Shown in pieces: positions 1 to 8,281 of a stretch of 38,106 nucleotides of DNA. Source of the stretch: Chloroflexi bacterium OLB13 (GTDB taxonomy: Bacteria; Chloroflexota; Anaerolineae; Aggregatilineales; Phototrophicaceae); NCBI GenBank assembly GCA_001567485.1, contig JZRA01000014.1, positions 1-38,106 on the forward strand, given 5' to 3'. The notes below the pieces were generated by a model. The model did not search any database. It was not told the origin of the DNA and saw only the letters and a list, made by a program, of their open reading frames with translations. The translations under genes were made by a program, and so were the position numbers. Position 1 is the first letter of the stretch, and the number at the start of each line of letters is the position of its first letter.

Positions 1-2064
1 CTCGATGGTGTCGCTGCCGCCTTCGGTCATCGTCCAGCGCACGGCTTGATTCCAGAACCGCGTGAAGTCGTCCCACGTCACCCATGCTGTGCCCCAACGC
101 GCGGTCGCGTCGCTGGTGAAGGCGACTGCCCGGCCGAGGCCGAACTGCCATGACGCGAGGATCGGGTCGGCATACGGTTCCGGCCCACGCAGCACGGCCT
201 GCGCGGCGTCTTTTTAGCGATGTCCCGACATACCCGCGCAGTTCGGGCAGCCCGGCGATCCCCTGCAAGATCGGGCTGCGGCCCGACACCGCCGGCACGA
301 ACGGCGACTCGAAGATATAGGATCGGGTCGCCAGCACGGTCTCCTGCGCGAAGATCGTGGGGATGGTCGACGGATCGGCCGCCATGCGATACGTCCCGCC
401 GCCTGCCTCCGCCATGTCGCGCATGAGTTCGCTGTCGTCGCCCAGCGCCACCGATGTCAGCGTGACACCGGCTTCCGCGTACAGCGCGCCGACCATCTCG
501 ATAAGGCCGGCGCGGTTCGACAAGCCATCCGACAGAACGATGATGTGCTTGAGCTGCGTCGGCTCGTTGACGATATCGCGTGCGACGAGTTCGAGGCCGG
601 CGCGGATGTCGGTGCCGCCGCTGGGCCGCAGCGTGCCGACCAATCGCCGCAGTTCCTCGCGGTTGGCGACGTCCTGAATCTCGGCGATCCAATAGGCGGC
701 GCTGTCGAACGTGGCGACACCAGCGCGGTCGGTGGGCTGTAAGAAGTCGATCGACCGGTCAATGGCCGCCTTCGCGAGTTCGATCAGCGGTTGGCCGCTG
801 GGGCCGAGCGTCGCCATCGAGCCGGATCGGTCGATCACGTATGCGATGGTGAGCTGTGGCTGGCGCTGCTGATCCTCAAGCTGCATCGACACCGGCAGCA
901 CGGTCTCAAGCGGGGTCTGGAAATAACCGCCCGGCCCGTACGCCTCCGGCCCGCCGAGCGAGACCAGCCCGCCGCCCAGATCGCGCACATAGGCGAGGAT
1001 CGTCTGCATCTGCCGGTCGGTCAGCCGGTCGGCCGCGACGTTGGCGAGGATCACGCTTTCATACGGGATCAGCCCGGCGGCGGTGATGGGCAGATTTTCC
1101 GGCGCGATGACATCGACCGTCAGTTCGGCTTCTTGCAGTGCGGCGGCGATGTACTGCGTCTCCTCGGCGTCGCCGACGGCCAACACGCGGGCCGGGCCGA
1201 TCACTTGACTGAACGTCGCCAACTGGTTGTTCTGGTAGTAGCCGTCGATAGACTCCGGCTGGACGATGACGGTGAAGTCGCGGAAGCCGCTGTCTTGCGC
1301 GACGAGCGTCAGCGTGCGGTTGTTGACGCCTTCGCGCAGATCGGTCGTCTCGCTGGTGATCAGCTCGCCGCTGGCGAAGATGTCAACCCGCGCGCGGGTG
1401 GCTTGGTCGGCCTGAACAGTCAGGCTGAGGTCGAACTGCTGGCCTGCGGGACGGCGGCCGGCGCGTCAAACCGGGTGACGCGCACGTCGGGCGCGTCGAG
1501 TGTTTGCAGCGGCAGGTACGTGATCTCGACCCCGGCGGCGGCGGCGAGCTGGGCGGCGGCTTCGGCATCGCCGATGGTCTGCTGACCGTCGCTGAGGATG
1601 ACGATACGGCGTGCGGCATCGCTTGGGAACATCGCCAGCGCGAGGCGCACGGCCGCCGCGATGTCCGTATTGCCGCTGTCCGGCGATGAGCGTACCGGGC
1701 CGAGGGTGCGGCTGTCCGACACCGGGCGTTCGACCAGCGGACGCTGCGCAAACACCACGAGTCCCGCGAGGTCGGCATCACCCATCGCGCCGATGGTCTC
1801 TCGCACTTGGCCGAGCGCCGCATCGCGCAAGACCGGATCAACGCTGTCGGACGCATCCACGAGGAAGACGACGGCTAACCGGTCGGTGTCGCGGACGATC
1901 TGCATGCCGGCCAATGCGAGCGCCAGCAGCACGATGATGGCCGTGCGAAGGATGAGGCTTACAGTGTCCCGGCGGCGGCGAAATCGCTGGTGCGGGTAGC
2001 CCAACCAGATCGCAGCGGGAACCAGCGCCAAGAGCAGCAGTGCAGGGGGAAAGCTAAACGACAT
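1..2064 (-). pseudogene. VWA-domain membrane protein, two VWA modules, frameshifted and cut by the window edge
   Basis: The gene starts at ATG 2064, and its 3' end lies beyond position 1. The N-terminus has two hydrophobic segments (ALLLLALVPAAIWLGY and SLILRTAIIVLLALALA). A first VWA module follows, with a MIDAS site (DASDS, then SGNTDI and ILSDG). This frame stops at 1420. Homology clearly continues one frame over from about 1443: a stretch resembling a class I glutamine-amidotransferase-like domain (GGGLVSLGGPEAYGPGGY), then a second VWA module (DRSGS, GGTDI, VLSDG). A second shift falls in the T-run at 211-215, after which the frame continues as DAAQAVLRGPEPYADPILAS towards position 1. 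The architecture matches large VWA/GATase-like membrane proteins of roughly 900 residues that probably act at the cell surface; their role is unknown. Both shifts look like single-base losses in short homopolymers, so this is either a sequencing error or a true pseudogene. Confidence 0.8.
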
Positions 2065-2140
2065 CCGCGAGTCCGGACAAAGGTAGACGTGCGTATGGTA
2101 TCACGCCGGCCGGCGCGGCGCATAACCCTAATCAGAAACA

Positions 2141-2170
2141 AAAGAGGGACAGCGTTGGCTGCCCCTCTTT
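2141..2170 (-). terminator. Intrinsic terminator of the small basic protein gene
   Basis: AAAGAGGG and CCCTCTTT arms extend through CAGC/GCTG with one mismatch around a GTTG loop. Read on the minus strand, the hairpin is followed by TGTTTCT. It lies 16 bases past the stop codon at 2186. Confidence 0.75.
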
Positions 2171-2185
2171 ACGTTCGCGGTGCGA

Positions 2186-2386
2186 CTACTTCTCGATGTC
2201 GACCTTGAGCTTGTCCCACTCCGCCTTGCTGACGAACTTGGTCAGCGGGCGGCCGTCGGAGGTCTTGGCGCGCAGGCCGTAACGCTCCTGACCATTCTTG
2301 GTCTTGAATACGGTCTTCTTGACGTTCTTTTGATCGACTTTCACCTTGCTGCGGGTCTTGACGTCATAGAACTCAATGCTAGCCAC
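2186..2386 (-). CDS. Small basic protein of unknown function (66 aa)
   Basis: I chose the GTG start at 2386 because an AAGGAG ribosome-binding site lies 8 bases upstream; a longer in-frame extension to 2461 has no such site. The product begins MASIEFYDVKTRSKV and is rich in Lys, with an apparent beta-strand pattern (IEFYDV, VDQKNVKKTVFKT, RYGLRAKT) and a C-terminal helix (SKAEWDKLKVDIE). It has no signal peptide or membrane segment, so it is probably cytoplasmic. I do not recognise a named family with certainty. It stands alone, with its own promoter at 2492-2519 and terminator at 2141-2170, which suggests an independently expressed and possibly abundant small protein. Confidence 0.8.
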   Translation of the reverse strand: MASIEFYDVKTRSKVKVDQKNVKKTVFKTKNGQERYGLRAKTSDGRPLTKFVSKAEWDKLKVDIEK

Positions 2387-2491
2387 GGGAAGTCTCCTTC
2401 GTAAGACAAGTCGATACTGCGGCTCTTTTTGCGTAATTGCCCGGTAACTCATCTCGCCCAATTAGCCGAGCGCGACGCCTCGCCTACTCCT

Positions 2492-2519
2492 AATATATCC
2501 ACTTCCCGTAGTTTGGCAA
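2492..2519 (-). promoter_or_regulatory. Sigma70-like promoter for the small basic protein
   Basis: On the minus strand, TTGCCA (2519-2514) and TATATT (2497-2492) are separated by 16 bases; each box matches consensus at 5 of 6 positions. It would leave a leader of roughly 100 bases before the GTG at 2386. Confidence 0.55.
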
Positions 2520-2627
2520 GTACCTACGGCGGAATTCGTGCGATTTTGAGGGAAAATGAGGGAAACTCTCGCAAAAAGTCGGTTTCTAAGCCAGAATCTT
2601 GAACCGCGATTCCGGGTAAGGATGTCA

Positions 2628-3215
2628 ATGGGAACCCACTACATCACGATGGTGCGACACGGTCAATATGACCGTATGTTCGGCGACGAAGGGGATCTGA
2701 ACCCAACCGGCCAACTTCAGGCGGTGTTGACCGCGGACGCCCTGCGCGGTCAGCGCTTCGACGCATTTTTGTCCAGTCCGGTTCTGCGGGCACGGCGGAC
2801 GGCGGAGCGAATCTTGACCGCGCTCGAGGGTGTCACGATCCGCTTCGATACGCGTATCGAGGAATGTGTGCCGAGCATCCCGCCGGCGATGGCACACTGG
2901 TTCGGCGAGAACCGCCCGCACATCAACGGCGAGCACACGGTTATATGCAGGCGGCGTGTTCAGGATTTCTACGGCGAGATATTCCGCGGCGTGTCTGCGA
3001 CGGCGAGAGACCGGCATACGTTGATCGTGGCGCACGGCAACGTGATCCGATTCTTGCTCGCCCATGTGCTCAGTCCGGATCAACACGCTTGGACGAACAT
3101 GCTCGTCTATCACTGCAGCCTGTCGCGCGTGATGATCGAGGCCAATGGCGACCCGATGGTGATCGGTGTCAACGACATCAACCATCTCGCGCCGGAGTTT
3201 CGCAGCGAGCAGTGA
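2628..3215 (+). CDS. Histidine phosphatase family protein (phosphoglycerate mutase-like)
   Basis: The catalytic RHG motif is near the N-terminus (TMVRHGQYD), and the second active-site His is in IVAHGNVIRFLL. The phosphate-pocket Arg is probably in SSPVLRARRTAE. These are hallmarks of the histidine phosphatase superfamily, whose members use a phosphohistidine intermediate. I place the start at ATG 2628 because AAGGA lies 5 bases upstream; an earlier in-frame start at 2556 adds a non-conserved tail. The protein is 195 aa, the usual size for single-domain members. The substrate cannot be told from sequence. It is a lone gene, transcribed away from the small basic protein and convergent with the serA-like operon. 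Confidence 0.9.
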   Translation: MGTHYITMVRHGQYDRMFGDEGDLNPTGQLQAVLTADALRGQRFDAFLSSPVLRARRTAERILTALEGVTIRFDTRIEECVPSIPPAMAHWFGENRPHINGEHTVICRRRVQDFYGEIFRGVSATARDRHTLIVAHGNVIRFLLAHVLSPDQHAWTNMLVYHCSLSRVMIEANGDPMVIGVNDINHLAPEFRSEQ

Positions 3216-3326
3216 GGCGCGCTAAACGCGAAGTTGAACGTGATGAGTGATGAGAAACGCCGCGCCGTATAGTTCGACTAACGCTGCAAGATGGGAGACC
3301 GAATCTCTCGACTTACGAACACCGGC

Positions 3327-4922
3327 TTAGAACAACGCGACCTGATGCGCGTGACGCACGAAATCCAGCGCCAGCAGTTGATCCATGACGGAGTCGTCCA
3401 GCGGTTGATCGAGCGAAAGCACCGTCAGGGTGTGGCCGCCGGGGGTCGCGCGGCCGGTGTACCAACTGGCGATGTTCACCTGATTCTCAGCCATCAGCGT
3501 GCCGACGCGCCCGATCACGCCCGGCTGATCGAAGCTGCCCATGATGAGTAGGTGGCCGCTTGGCACGAAGTTCATGCGATACTCGTTGACCTGCACGATG
3601 TGCGCTTCCTGCCGATCCAGCAGCGTGCCGGAGACGATGATGTCCTCACCGTCGTCGAGCGTGACCTGCGCGCTGACCAGCGTGGAATAGTCGCCCGTTT
3701 TCAGCCCCTTCGTCTGCGTGAGATGAATGCCGCGCTCGGCCGCCAGCAGCGGCGCGTTGACGTAGCTCACGCCGTCGCCGAGGATCGGCGCGAGCAGGCC
3801 CTTGAGCAAGGCGACGGCCAGCGGCTTGATTAAGCCGGTCAGTTCGTTACCGCGATACTCGACCGCTACCCGCCGCACCGCGTGGCGCGCCAGCGCGTGC
3901 AGCAGCGTGCCCATGCGCTCGGCCAGCACCAGATAGGGGCGGATCGTCTCGTATTCGGCGCCGGGCAGAAACGGCATATTAACGACGTTACGGTAATCGC
4001 TGCCGCGCAGCGCGTCCATCACCTGATGCACGATCTGGATCGACAAGTCCTGCGTCGCTTCGATCGTATTCTCGGCGACATGCGGCGTATGCAGCACCGA
4101 TTCCAGCCCGATGAGCGGCGAGCTGTACGGCGGTTCCTCGGCGTAAACGTCGAGCGCCACGCCGCTTAAATGGCCGTTCTTGAGCGCCGCAGCTGCGGCC
4201 GACTCATCGATCAGGCCGCCGAACGCCGTGTTGATGAGCTTGGCGCCGGGCTTGATGTGGGCGATAAACTCGGCATCGACCATGCCGCGCGTCTCGGCGG
4301 TGGGCGGCACATGCAGCGTGACAAAATCACTGCGGCTCAACAGTTCGGGCAGCCCGACCAAGTACAGCCGCGGGTCGTCGATCTGATCCTCGGAGATGTA
4401 CGGGTCGTAGGCCAATACAATCATCCCGAAGGCCAGACACCGATGCGCGACCGCGCGCCCCACCCGCCCCAGTCCGATGATTCCGAGTGTCTTGCTGGAG
4501 AGCTGGCTCGCGGCCTGCCGGCGCCGATCCAGCAGCCAATAGCCATCGCGCAGGCTTTCGTGCAGGCTGACCAACCGGCGTGAGAGGCCGAGCATGAGCG
4601 CGATCGTGTGCTCGGCCGCGGCGATGGCGCTGACGCCGGGGGTGTGCGTGACGATGATCCCGCGCTCGCTGGCCGCCGGGATGTCGATGCCGCTCAAGCC
4701 AGCGCCGACACGCCCAACCACCTTGAGCTTCGGCCCGTGGTCGAGCAGTTCCTTGTCGATGAGGATGTCATCGCGTGCGATGAGCGCGGTAGCGTCAGCG
4801 AGCGCGTCCTGCACCGCGCGCAGGCGCGGCGTGACGAGCGCGACGGTCGTGTCTGAACGGCTCCGCAGTGTTTCGAGCGCGTAGTCGGTCAAGTCCGTGG
4901 CGACGACGACATGATAGGTCAC
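3327..4922 (-). CDS. serA: SerA-like D-3-phosphoglycerate dehydrogenase homologue with altered active site
   Basis: The 531-aa product has the full long-form SerA plan: a split substrate-binding domain, an NAD-binding domain with GLGRVG at residues 150-155, a domain of the allosteric-substrate-binding type, and a C-terminal ACT domain (from about residue 455, LLIMGSFDQPGVIGRVG). Known SerA makes 3-phosphohydroxypyruvate, the first step of serine synthesis. The GTG start at 4922 has a strong GGAGGAGG site and overlaps the upstream stop by four bases (GTGA). Glu263 and His281 of the usual catalytic triad are present. The Arg expected in the ARGG motif is Phe234 (TAFGG), and the usual Asn of the substrate loop (GxxNxD) is missing (GLSGID). 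It may be a diverged dehydrogenase or a regulatory paralogue; the serB-like neighbour still suggests serine metabolism. Confidence 0.88.
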   Translation of the reverse strand: MTYHVVVATDLTDYALETLRSRSDTTVALVTPRLRAVQDALADATALIARDDILIDKELLDHGPKLKVVGRVGAGLSGIDIPAASERGIIVTHTPGVSAIAAAEHTIALMLGLSRRLVSLHESLRDGYWLLDRRRQAASQLSSKTLGIIGLGRVGRAVAHRCLAFGMIVLAYDPYISEDQIDDPRLYLVGLPELLSRSDFVTLHVPPTAETRGMVDAEFIAHIKPGAKLINTAFGGLIDESAAAAALKNGHLSGVALDVYAEEPPYSSPLIGLESVLHTPHVAENTIEATQDLSIQIVHQVMDALRGSDYRNVVNMPFLPGAEYETIRPYLVLAERMGTLLHALARHAVRRVAVEYRGNELTGLIKPLAVALLKGLLAPILGDGVSYVNAPLLAAERGIHLTQTKGLKTGDYSTLVSAQVTLDDGEDIIVSGTLLDRQEAHIVQVNEYRMNFVPSGHLLIMGSFDQPGVIGRVGTLMAENQVNIASWYTGRATPGGHTLTVLSLDQPLDDSVMDQLLALDFVRHAHQVALF

Positions 4923-5593
4923 GAGAGTTCCTCCTCCAACCACGCCCGAACGTCATCGAGGCTTCCAAAGATGTGCGGGGTAATTTCACGGAACGCCTCG
5001 GCTTGCGTATAGGTTACATCCGGCACGACGCCGCACGTCATGCCTGCCGCCACCACCGCACGCGCGCCGTTGCGGCTGTCCTCCAGCCCGAGCGAGCGCG
5101 CCGCTTGGATACCGAGTCGTCGGGCCGCCGTCAGATACACGTCCGGCGCGGGCTTGCCCGCCTGCTCGTCATCCCCCGTGCAGCGCACACGCAGCACATC
5201 GTCCCAGCCCATCGCTCGCATGGTCACGTCGATGATTCCGGCTGACGAGTTGGAGGCGACGCCCATCGGGATGTCGTGGGTCAGCAGAAAGTCGATCAGC
5301 CGGTGCGCGCCCGGTTTCTCCTTGACCATCTTCGGGATGCGCGCTTCCATACGCGCGTTCAGGTCGGCGACCATGTGCTCAAGCGGCTCGGTCAGGCCGT
5401 AGTGTGTGCGCAGCAGATCGAGGAAGTGGTCGATGCGCAGGCCGATCACGAGCTGGCGATCCGCGTCGGTATACGTCACGCCGCGATCGGCGAAGAACTC
5501 CGCCTCAACGATGTGCCAGACGGTCTCGCTGTCGACCAGCAGGCCATCCATGTCGAAGATTACTCCGGCGAACCCGGTCAGACGTTTGGGCAC
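4919..5593 (-). CDS. HAD-superfamily hydrolase (beta-phosphoglucomutase-like subfamily)
   Basis: The 224-aa protein carries all four HAD motifs: the nucleophile motif FDMDGLLVDSE, motif II VASNSS, the Lys of motif III in GKPAPDVY, and the acidic motif IV GLEDSRNG. The helical cap between motifs I and II is typical of subfamily IA, which includes beta-phosphoglucomutases and small phosphate-ester phosphatases. The start is a GTG at 5593 with GAGGA a few bases upstream. It sits between a serB-like and a serA-like gene, and its stop overlaps the serA start by four bases, so the two are probably translationally coupled. The substrate is unknown. Confidence 0.9.
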   Translation of the reverse strand: MPKRLTGFAGVIFDMDGLLVDSETVWHIVEAEFFADRGVTYTDADRQLVIGLRIDHFLDLLRTHYGLTEPLEHMVADLNARMEARIPKMVKEKPGAHRLIDFLLTHDIPMGVASNSSAGIIDVTMRAMGWDDVLRVRCTGDDEQAGKPAPDVYLTAARRLGIQAARSLGLEDSRNGARAVVAAGMTCGVVPDVTYTQAEAFREITPHIFGSLDDVRAWLEEELS

Positions 5594-5630
5594 GGTGTCC
5601 TCGCAGTGACGTTGAAGCGGTTAGGTCAGG

Positions 5631-6482
5631 TTATGGGCTGGTGCGGAAGGCGGTCGTGAACGCCGCGCGGAAGTCATCGGTTCTGAAGGTTAACCCGCCT
5701 TCCAACGCAAGCCGGATGCCGCGGTCAAACACGGCCTGATGCGGCGTGCCGAGCACACGCTGATACCCGGCGGGGCCGGCGGCCAGCGGCAGCACCGGCG
5801 CGATTGAGGGGGTGTGGACGAACGCATCGGAACCCTGCAGCACCGTTTCGCGCTTGACGACCCCGCCGAACCCCACGAAGAGGTCGACCACCGAGCGCGT
5901 CGCCAAGTCCGACGACCCATCGCCGACCATCAGCCGTCGGCCGGCGCGCTTGCTCGTCAGGTCAAGGATGGTCTGCGGTTTGCCACTGCTCACCGTCAGC
6001 GGCCCGTTGTCGTGATCCATGAACTGCTGCGCGTTGCGCGTCTGCGGCTCGTCATAGCGCCACCACTCGCCGCTGAGTTCGTCGTATTCAAGCTCGACGG
6101 CGCGGATGTTCTCAAGCGGGACGCCCAGCCGTTTGCCAAACCCGCGCACCGGCTCGGCCAGCCCGCCGCTGATGATGAACACCGTCTTGTTCAGGAAGCG
6201 GAGGGCGTCGAACACGGCTTGCACATCGGGGACGATCGTCTGCATATAGAGGTCTTCGATCGCCTTGAGCTGACCACGCGTCGGCCGGATGGCTTGCAGG
6301 CGCTTGCCGTAGACCTGCGACAAATCCAGCTCGCCGTTCATCGCCTTGTGCGTCAGCACACCGACCCGAAGCTCCTTGCCTTTCAGGCGGGCGAGTTCGT
6401 CGATCCCCTCGATAGTTGACAGGGTGCTGTCACAGTCGAAGAAGATCAGGTCATAGCTGGGCCAGCGTGTTTGCGGTGTCAT
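5631..6482 (-). CDS. serB: Phosphoserine phosphatase-like HAD hydrolase
   Basis: The nucleophile motif FFDCDSTLSTIEGIDELA begins at about residue 14. It is followed by the AMNGELD segment and a downstream Arg (YGKRLQAIRP), motif II IISGGLAEP, and the acidic motif VGDGSSDLATR. These match the SerB group, which hydrolyses phosphoserine to serine. I chose ATG 6482 (283 aa) because the promoter at 6516-6544 would start transcription only about 25 bases upstream; the longer frame to 6551 would overlap that promoter. No clear ribosome-binding site precedes it, so the mRNA may be translated from a short leader. It heads an apparent operon with the HAD and SerA-like genes. The exact substrate is inferred. 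Confidence 0.82.
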   Translation of the reverse strand: MTPQTRWPSYDLIFFDCDSTLSTIEGIDELARLKGKELRVGVLTHKAMNGELDLSQVYGKRLQAIRPTRGQLKAIEDLYMQTIVPDVQAVFDALRFLNKTVFIISGGLAEPVRGFGKRLGVPLENIRAVELEYDELSGEWWRYDEPQTRNAQQFMDHDNGPLTVSSGKPQTILDLTSKRAGRRLMVGDGSSDLATRSVVDLFVGFGGVVKRETVLQGSDAFVHTPSIAPVLPLAAGPAGYQRVLGTPHQAVFDRGIRLALEGGLTFRTDDFRAAFTTAFRTSP

Positions 6483-6515
6483 CGGGTGTATGGGTGTTGG
6501 CAGCAGTCGAGGGCT

Positions 6516-6544
6516 AGTATAGACCGATTTCAGCGAAGCGTCAG
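6516..6544 (-). promoter_or_regulatory. Promoter of the serB-like operon
   Basis: On the minus strand, CTGACG (6544-6539) and TATACT (6521-6516) are separated by 17 bases. It lies just downstream of, and slightly overlaps, the 3' end of the TPR gene, giving the serine-type genes their own start. Confidence 0.5.
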
Positions 6545-7446
6545 GGTTCAAGTGGCGGTGCGTCCGGTGCGCGCATCCCGCGTGCGAGCAGCTGCGCCTG
6601 CTGCGCCCAAAAGTCGGCGGTGGCTGTGTCGCCGAGCAAGCCGTAGGTGGTCGAAACCTCGGCGTTGATCTCCGGGTTGAGCGGGTCGCGCGATAGGGCG
6701 TTCAGGAACATCTCAAGGCTGATGAAGTCCTGTCCGACGGCCCGATAGTACAGCCCCGCGGCAACATATAACTGTGCCGACTCCGAGCCGAGGCTCAGCG
6801 CTTGATCGAGCCACGGCGCGCCGTCCTTGCCCTGAATGGCGCGTACCAGCGCGACCGACGCCAACGCCTGTGCGGTGTCCGGGTCGAGCGCGACGGCAAG
6901 CTCAAAAGCCCGCTCGGCATACCCGTACAGCGCGGCGTCGGTCATTACCGCGCCGACGGCCAGTGGCAAACCGGTGCGCGCGTCGGCGAACTGCTCGATC
7001 GTCTCGATCAATTCGGCTGGCGGAGCCATGCCGGTCTGTGCCGCGCGGCGCAAAAACGTCAGCGAGTCATGCGGCGCGGCCGGGGCGAGGAGCAAGCCGA
7101 GGTGCAGATTGGCCCACGGATCGTCCGGCAGCAGCGCAATCAGCCGGCGCAGCGCGTCGGCGGCGTGATCCCAGCGGCTGTTCTGTACGGCCAGCTCGGC
7201 GGTTCGGCGCGCCGTGATTTCGTCGTGCGGGTCGATCAACAGCGCGGCCTCGTAGTGGGCGAGCGCAGCGTCCACGTCACCTAATGCCAGCGTCAGCTCG
7301 GCGGCATCACGGCGACGGTCGGCCGTCCACCCTGTTCGGGCGGCTTCGGCGAGGATCGGATAGAGCTGTCCGGCGGGAGCGGGGGGCTGCGCAGCGGCGG
7401 CGGTGCCGGCGAACAGCGCCGCAGCGAGCAGGGCGGCCGCGCGCAT
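6541..7446 (-). CDS. Exported tetratricopeptide-repeat protein
   Basis: The N-terminus is a signal-peptide-like stretch (MRAAALLAAALFAGTAAAAQ) with a plausible cleavage site after AAA. The rest is helical with several TPR-like units, for example AAELTLALGDVDAALAHYEAALLIDP and ALRRLIALLPDDPWANLHLG, and more towards the C-terminus (FELAVALDPDTAQALASVAL, LNALSRDPLNPEINAE). TPR units usually build protein-protein interaction scaffolds; the partner is unknown. The ATG at 7446 shares its first base with the upstream stop (TGATG), so it is probably translated by reinitiation after the response regulator, which suggests a common process. The length is 301 aa. Confidence 0.85.
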   Translation of the reverse strand: MRAAALLAAALFAGTAAAAQPPAPAGQLYPILAEAARTGWTADRRRDAAELTLALGDVDAALAHYEAALLIDPHDEITARRTAELAVQNSRWDHAADALRRLIALLPDDPWANLHLGLLLAPAAPHDSLTFLRRAAQTGMAPPAELIETIEQFADARTGLPLAVGAVMTDAALYGYAERAFELAVALDPDTAQALASVALVRAIQGKDGAPWLDQALSLGSESAQLYVAAGLYYRAVGQDFISLEMFLNALSRDPLNPEINAEVSTTYGLLGDTATADFWAQQAQLLARGMRAPDAPPLEP

Positions 7447-8087
7447 CAACGCTCTGCAAGCGCCTCGCGGATGACGGCCTGAAGCTCAAGTGGGGTTGTG
7501 GTCTTGACCAGAAAGCGGAACACTTCTTGAAGTTTGCCGACCAGCCGGTTGGCCGGATCGTTGTAAGCCGTCAGCACGATCACCTTCGGAAGTTCGCTTT
7601 CGGGCCGATCTGCGTACAGCGACTTGATGAATTCGAGGATGCTCCAACCGGTCATGTCGGGCAGATTGAGGTCAAGCAGCACCAGATGCGGCATGTTGGA
7701 GCGGATGTAATCAGTCGCCGTGCGGCCGTCTTTGGCGTGGAACACGTCGACCTTGATTCGGCGCAGGGTTTCGCGCACGATAGCGGCGAACTCGACCGAG
7801 TCTTCGACCAGCAGGACACCGGGTTTGTTGAGCGTGGATGCCGCCTGTTCGTCACGGGCTGCGCGCAGTTCGGTGGTCGAAAACGCGACATCCTGATGTT
7901 CGGCGCGATCCGGCTCGTCCAAGCGCACTTTCGGGGCAAGGCCGGTCATCGACGGGTCGCGCGCCAATTCCGTGGCGGATGACGCATGCATCGGATCGCC
8001 GGGATGTTCGTGCGTCTGATCCGGTTGTTGTTCACGATCCGGGCGGCCTTCCTGCCCGTCCAGATCGGTGTGTTCCGATGACGTCAT
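7446..8087 (-). CDS. Response regulator with a long disordered N-terminus
   Basis: Residues 91-213 form a receiver domain: the acidic pair in LLVEDS, the phospho-acceptor Asp139 (VLLDLNLPDM), the switch Thr173 (VLTAYN) and the conserved Lys195 (LVKTTTP). There is no output domain, so it probably signals by protein contact. Residues 1-90 are rich in Asp, Glu, Gln, His and Pro and look unstructured. The start ATG at 8087 is preceded by GGAGG with 4 bases between; longer starts lack a site and run through the promoter at 8140-8167. No histidine kinase is nearby. Its stop overlaps the TPR gene start, pointing to a two-gene operon. Confidence 0.9.
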   Translation of the reverse strand: MTSSEHTDLDGQEGRPDREQQPDQTHEHPGDPMHASSATELARDPSMTGLAPKVRLDEPDRAEHQDVAFSTTELRAARDEQAASTLNKPGVLLVEDSVEFAAIVRETLRRIKVDVFHAKDGRTATDYIRSNMPHLVLLDLNLPDMTGWSILEFIKSLYADRPESELPKVIVLTAYNDPANRLVGKLQEVFRFLVKTTTPLELQAVIREALAER

Positions 8088-8139
8088 TACCCCTCCGAGG
8101 GCCGGAGCGAGGGCGCGTTTCGCCTCACCATGCAACCGA

Positions 8140-8167
8140 ATTATAGCGGGTTTCACCATGAGGTAAA
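8140..8167 (-). promoter_or_regulatory. Promoter of the response regulator-TPR operon
   Basis: On the minus strand, a perfect TATAAT (8145-8140) is preceded by TTTACC (8167-8162) at 16 bases. The predicted leader is about 45 bases. Confidence 0.6.
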
Positions 8168-8281
8168 CATTGATGTCCCGCGCGCAGGGCGGCCGAACCC
8201 TCACCGCCTGCTCATCGCGGGGCAATCGTGCGCCCAGCCGGTCGCGCTAGATTTCACAATCTGCGAGCTTGAGGTTCTGCG

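Noticed and set aside
2546..2568. Tandem TGAGGGAAA copies before the histidine phosphatase
   Set aside because: Only two adjacent copies of nine bases; not enough to call an operator or repeat array.
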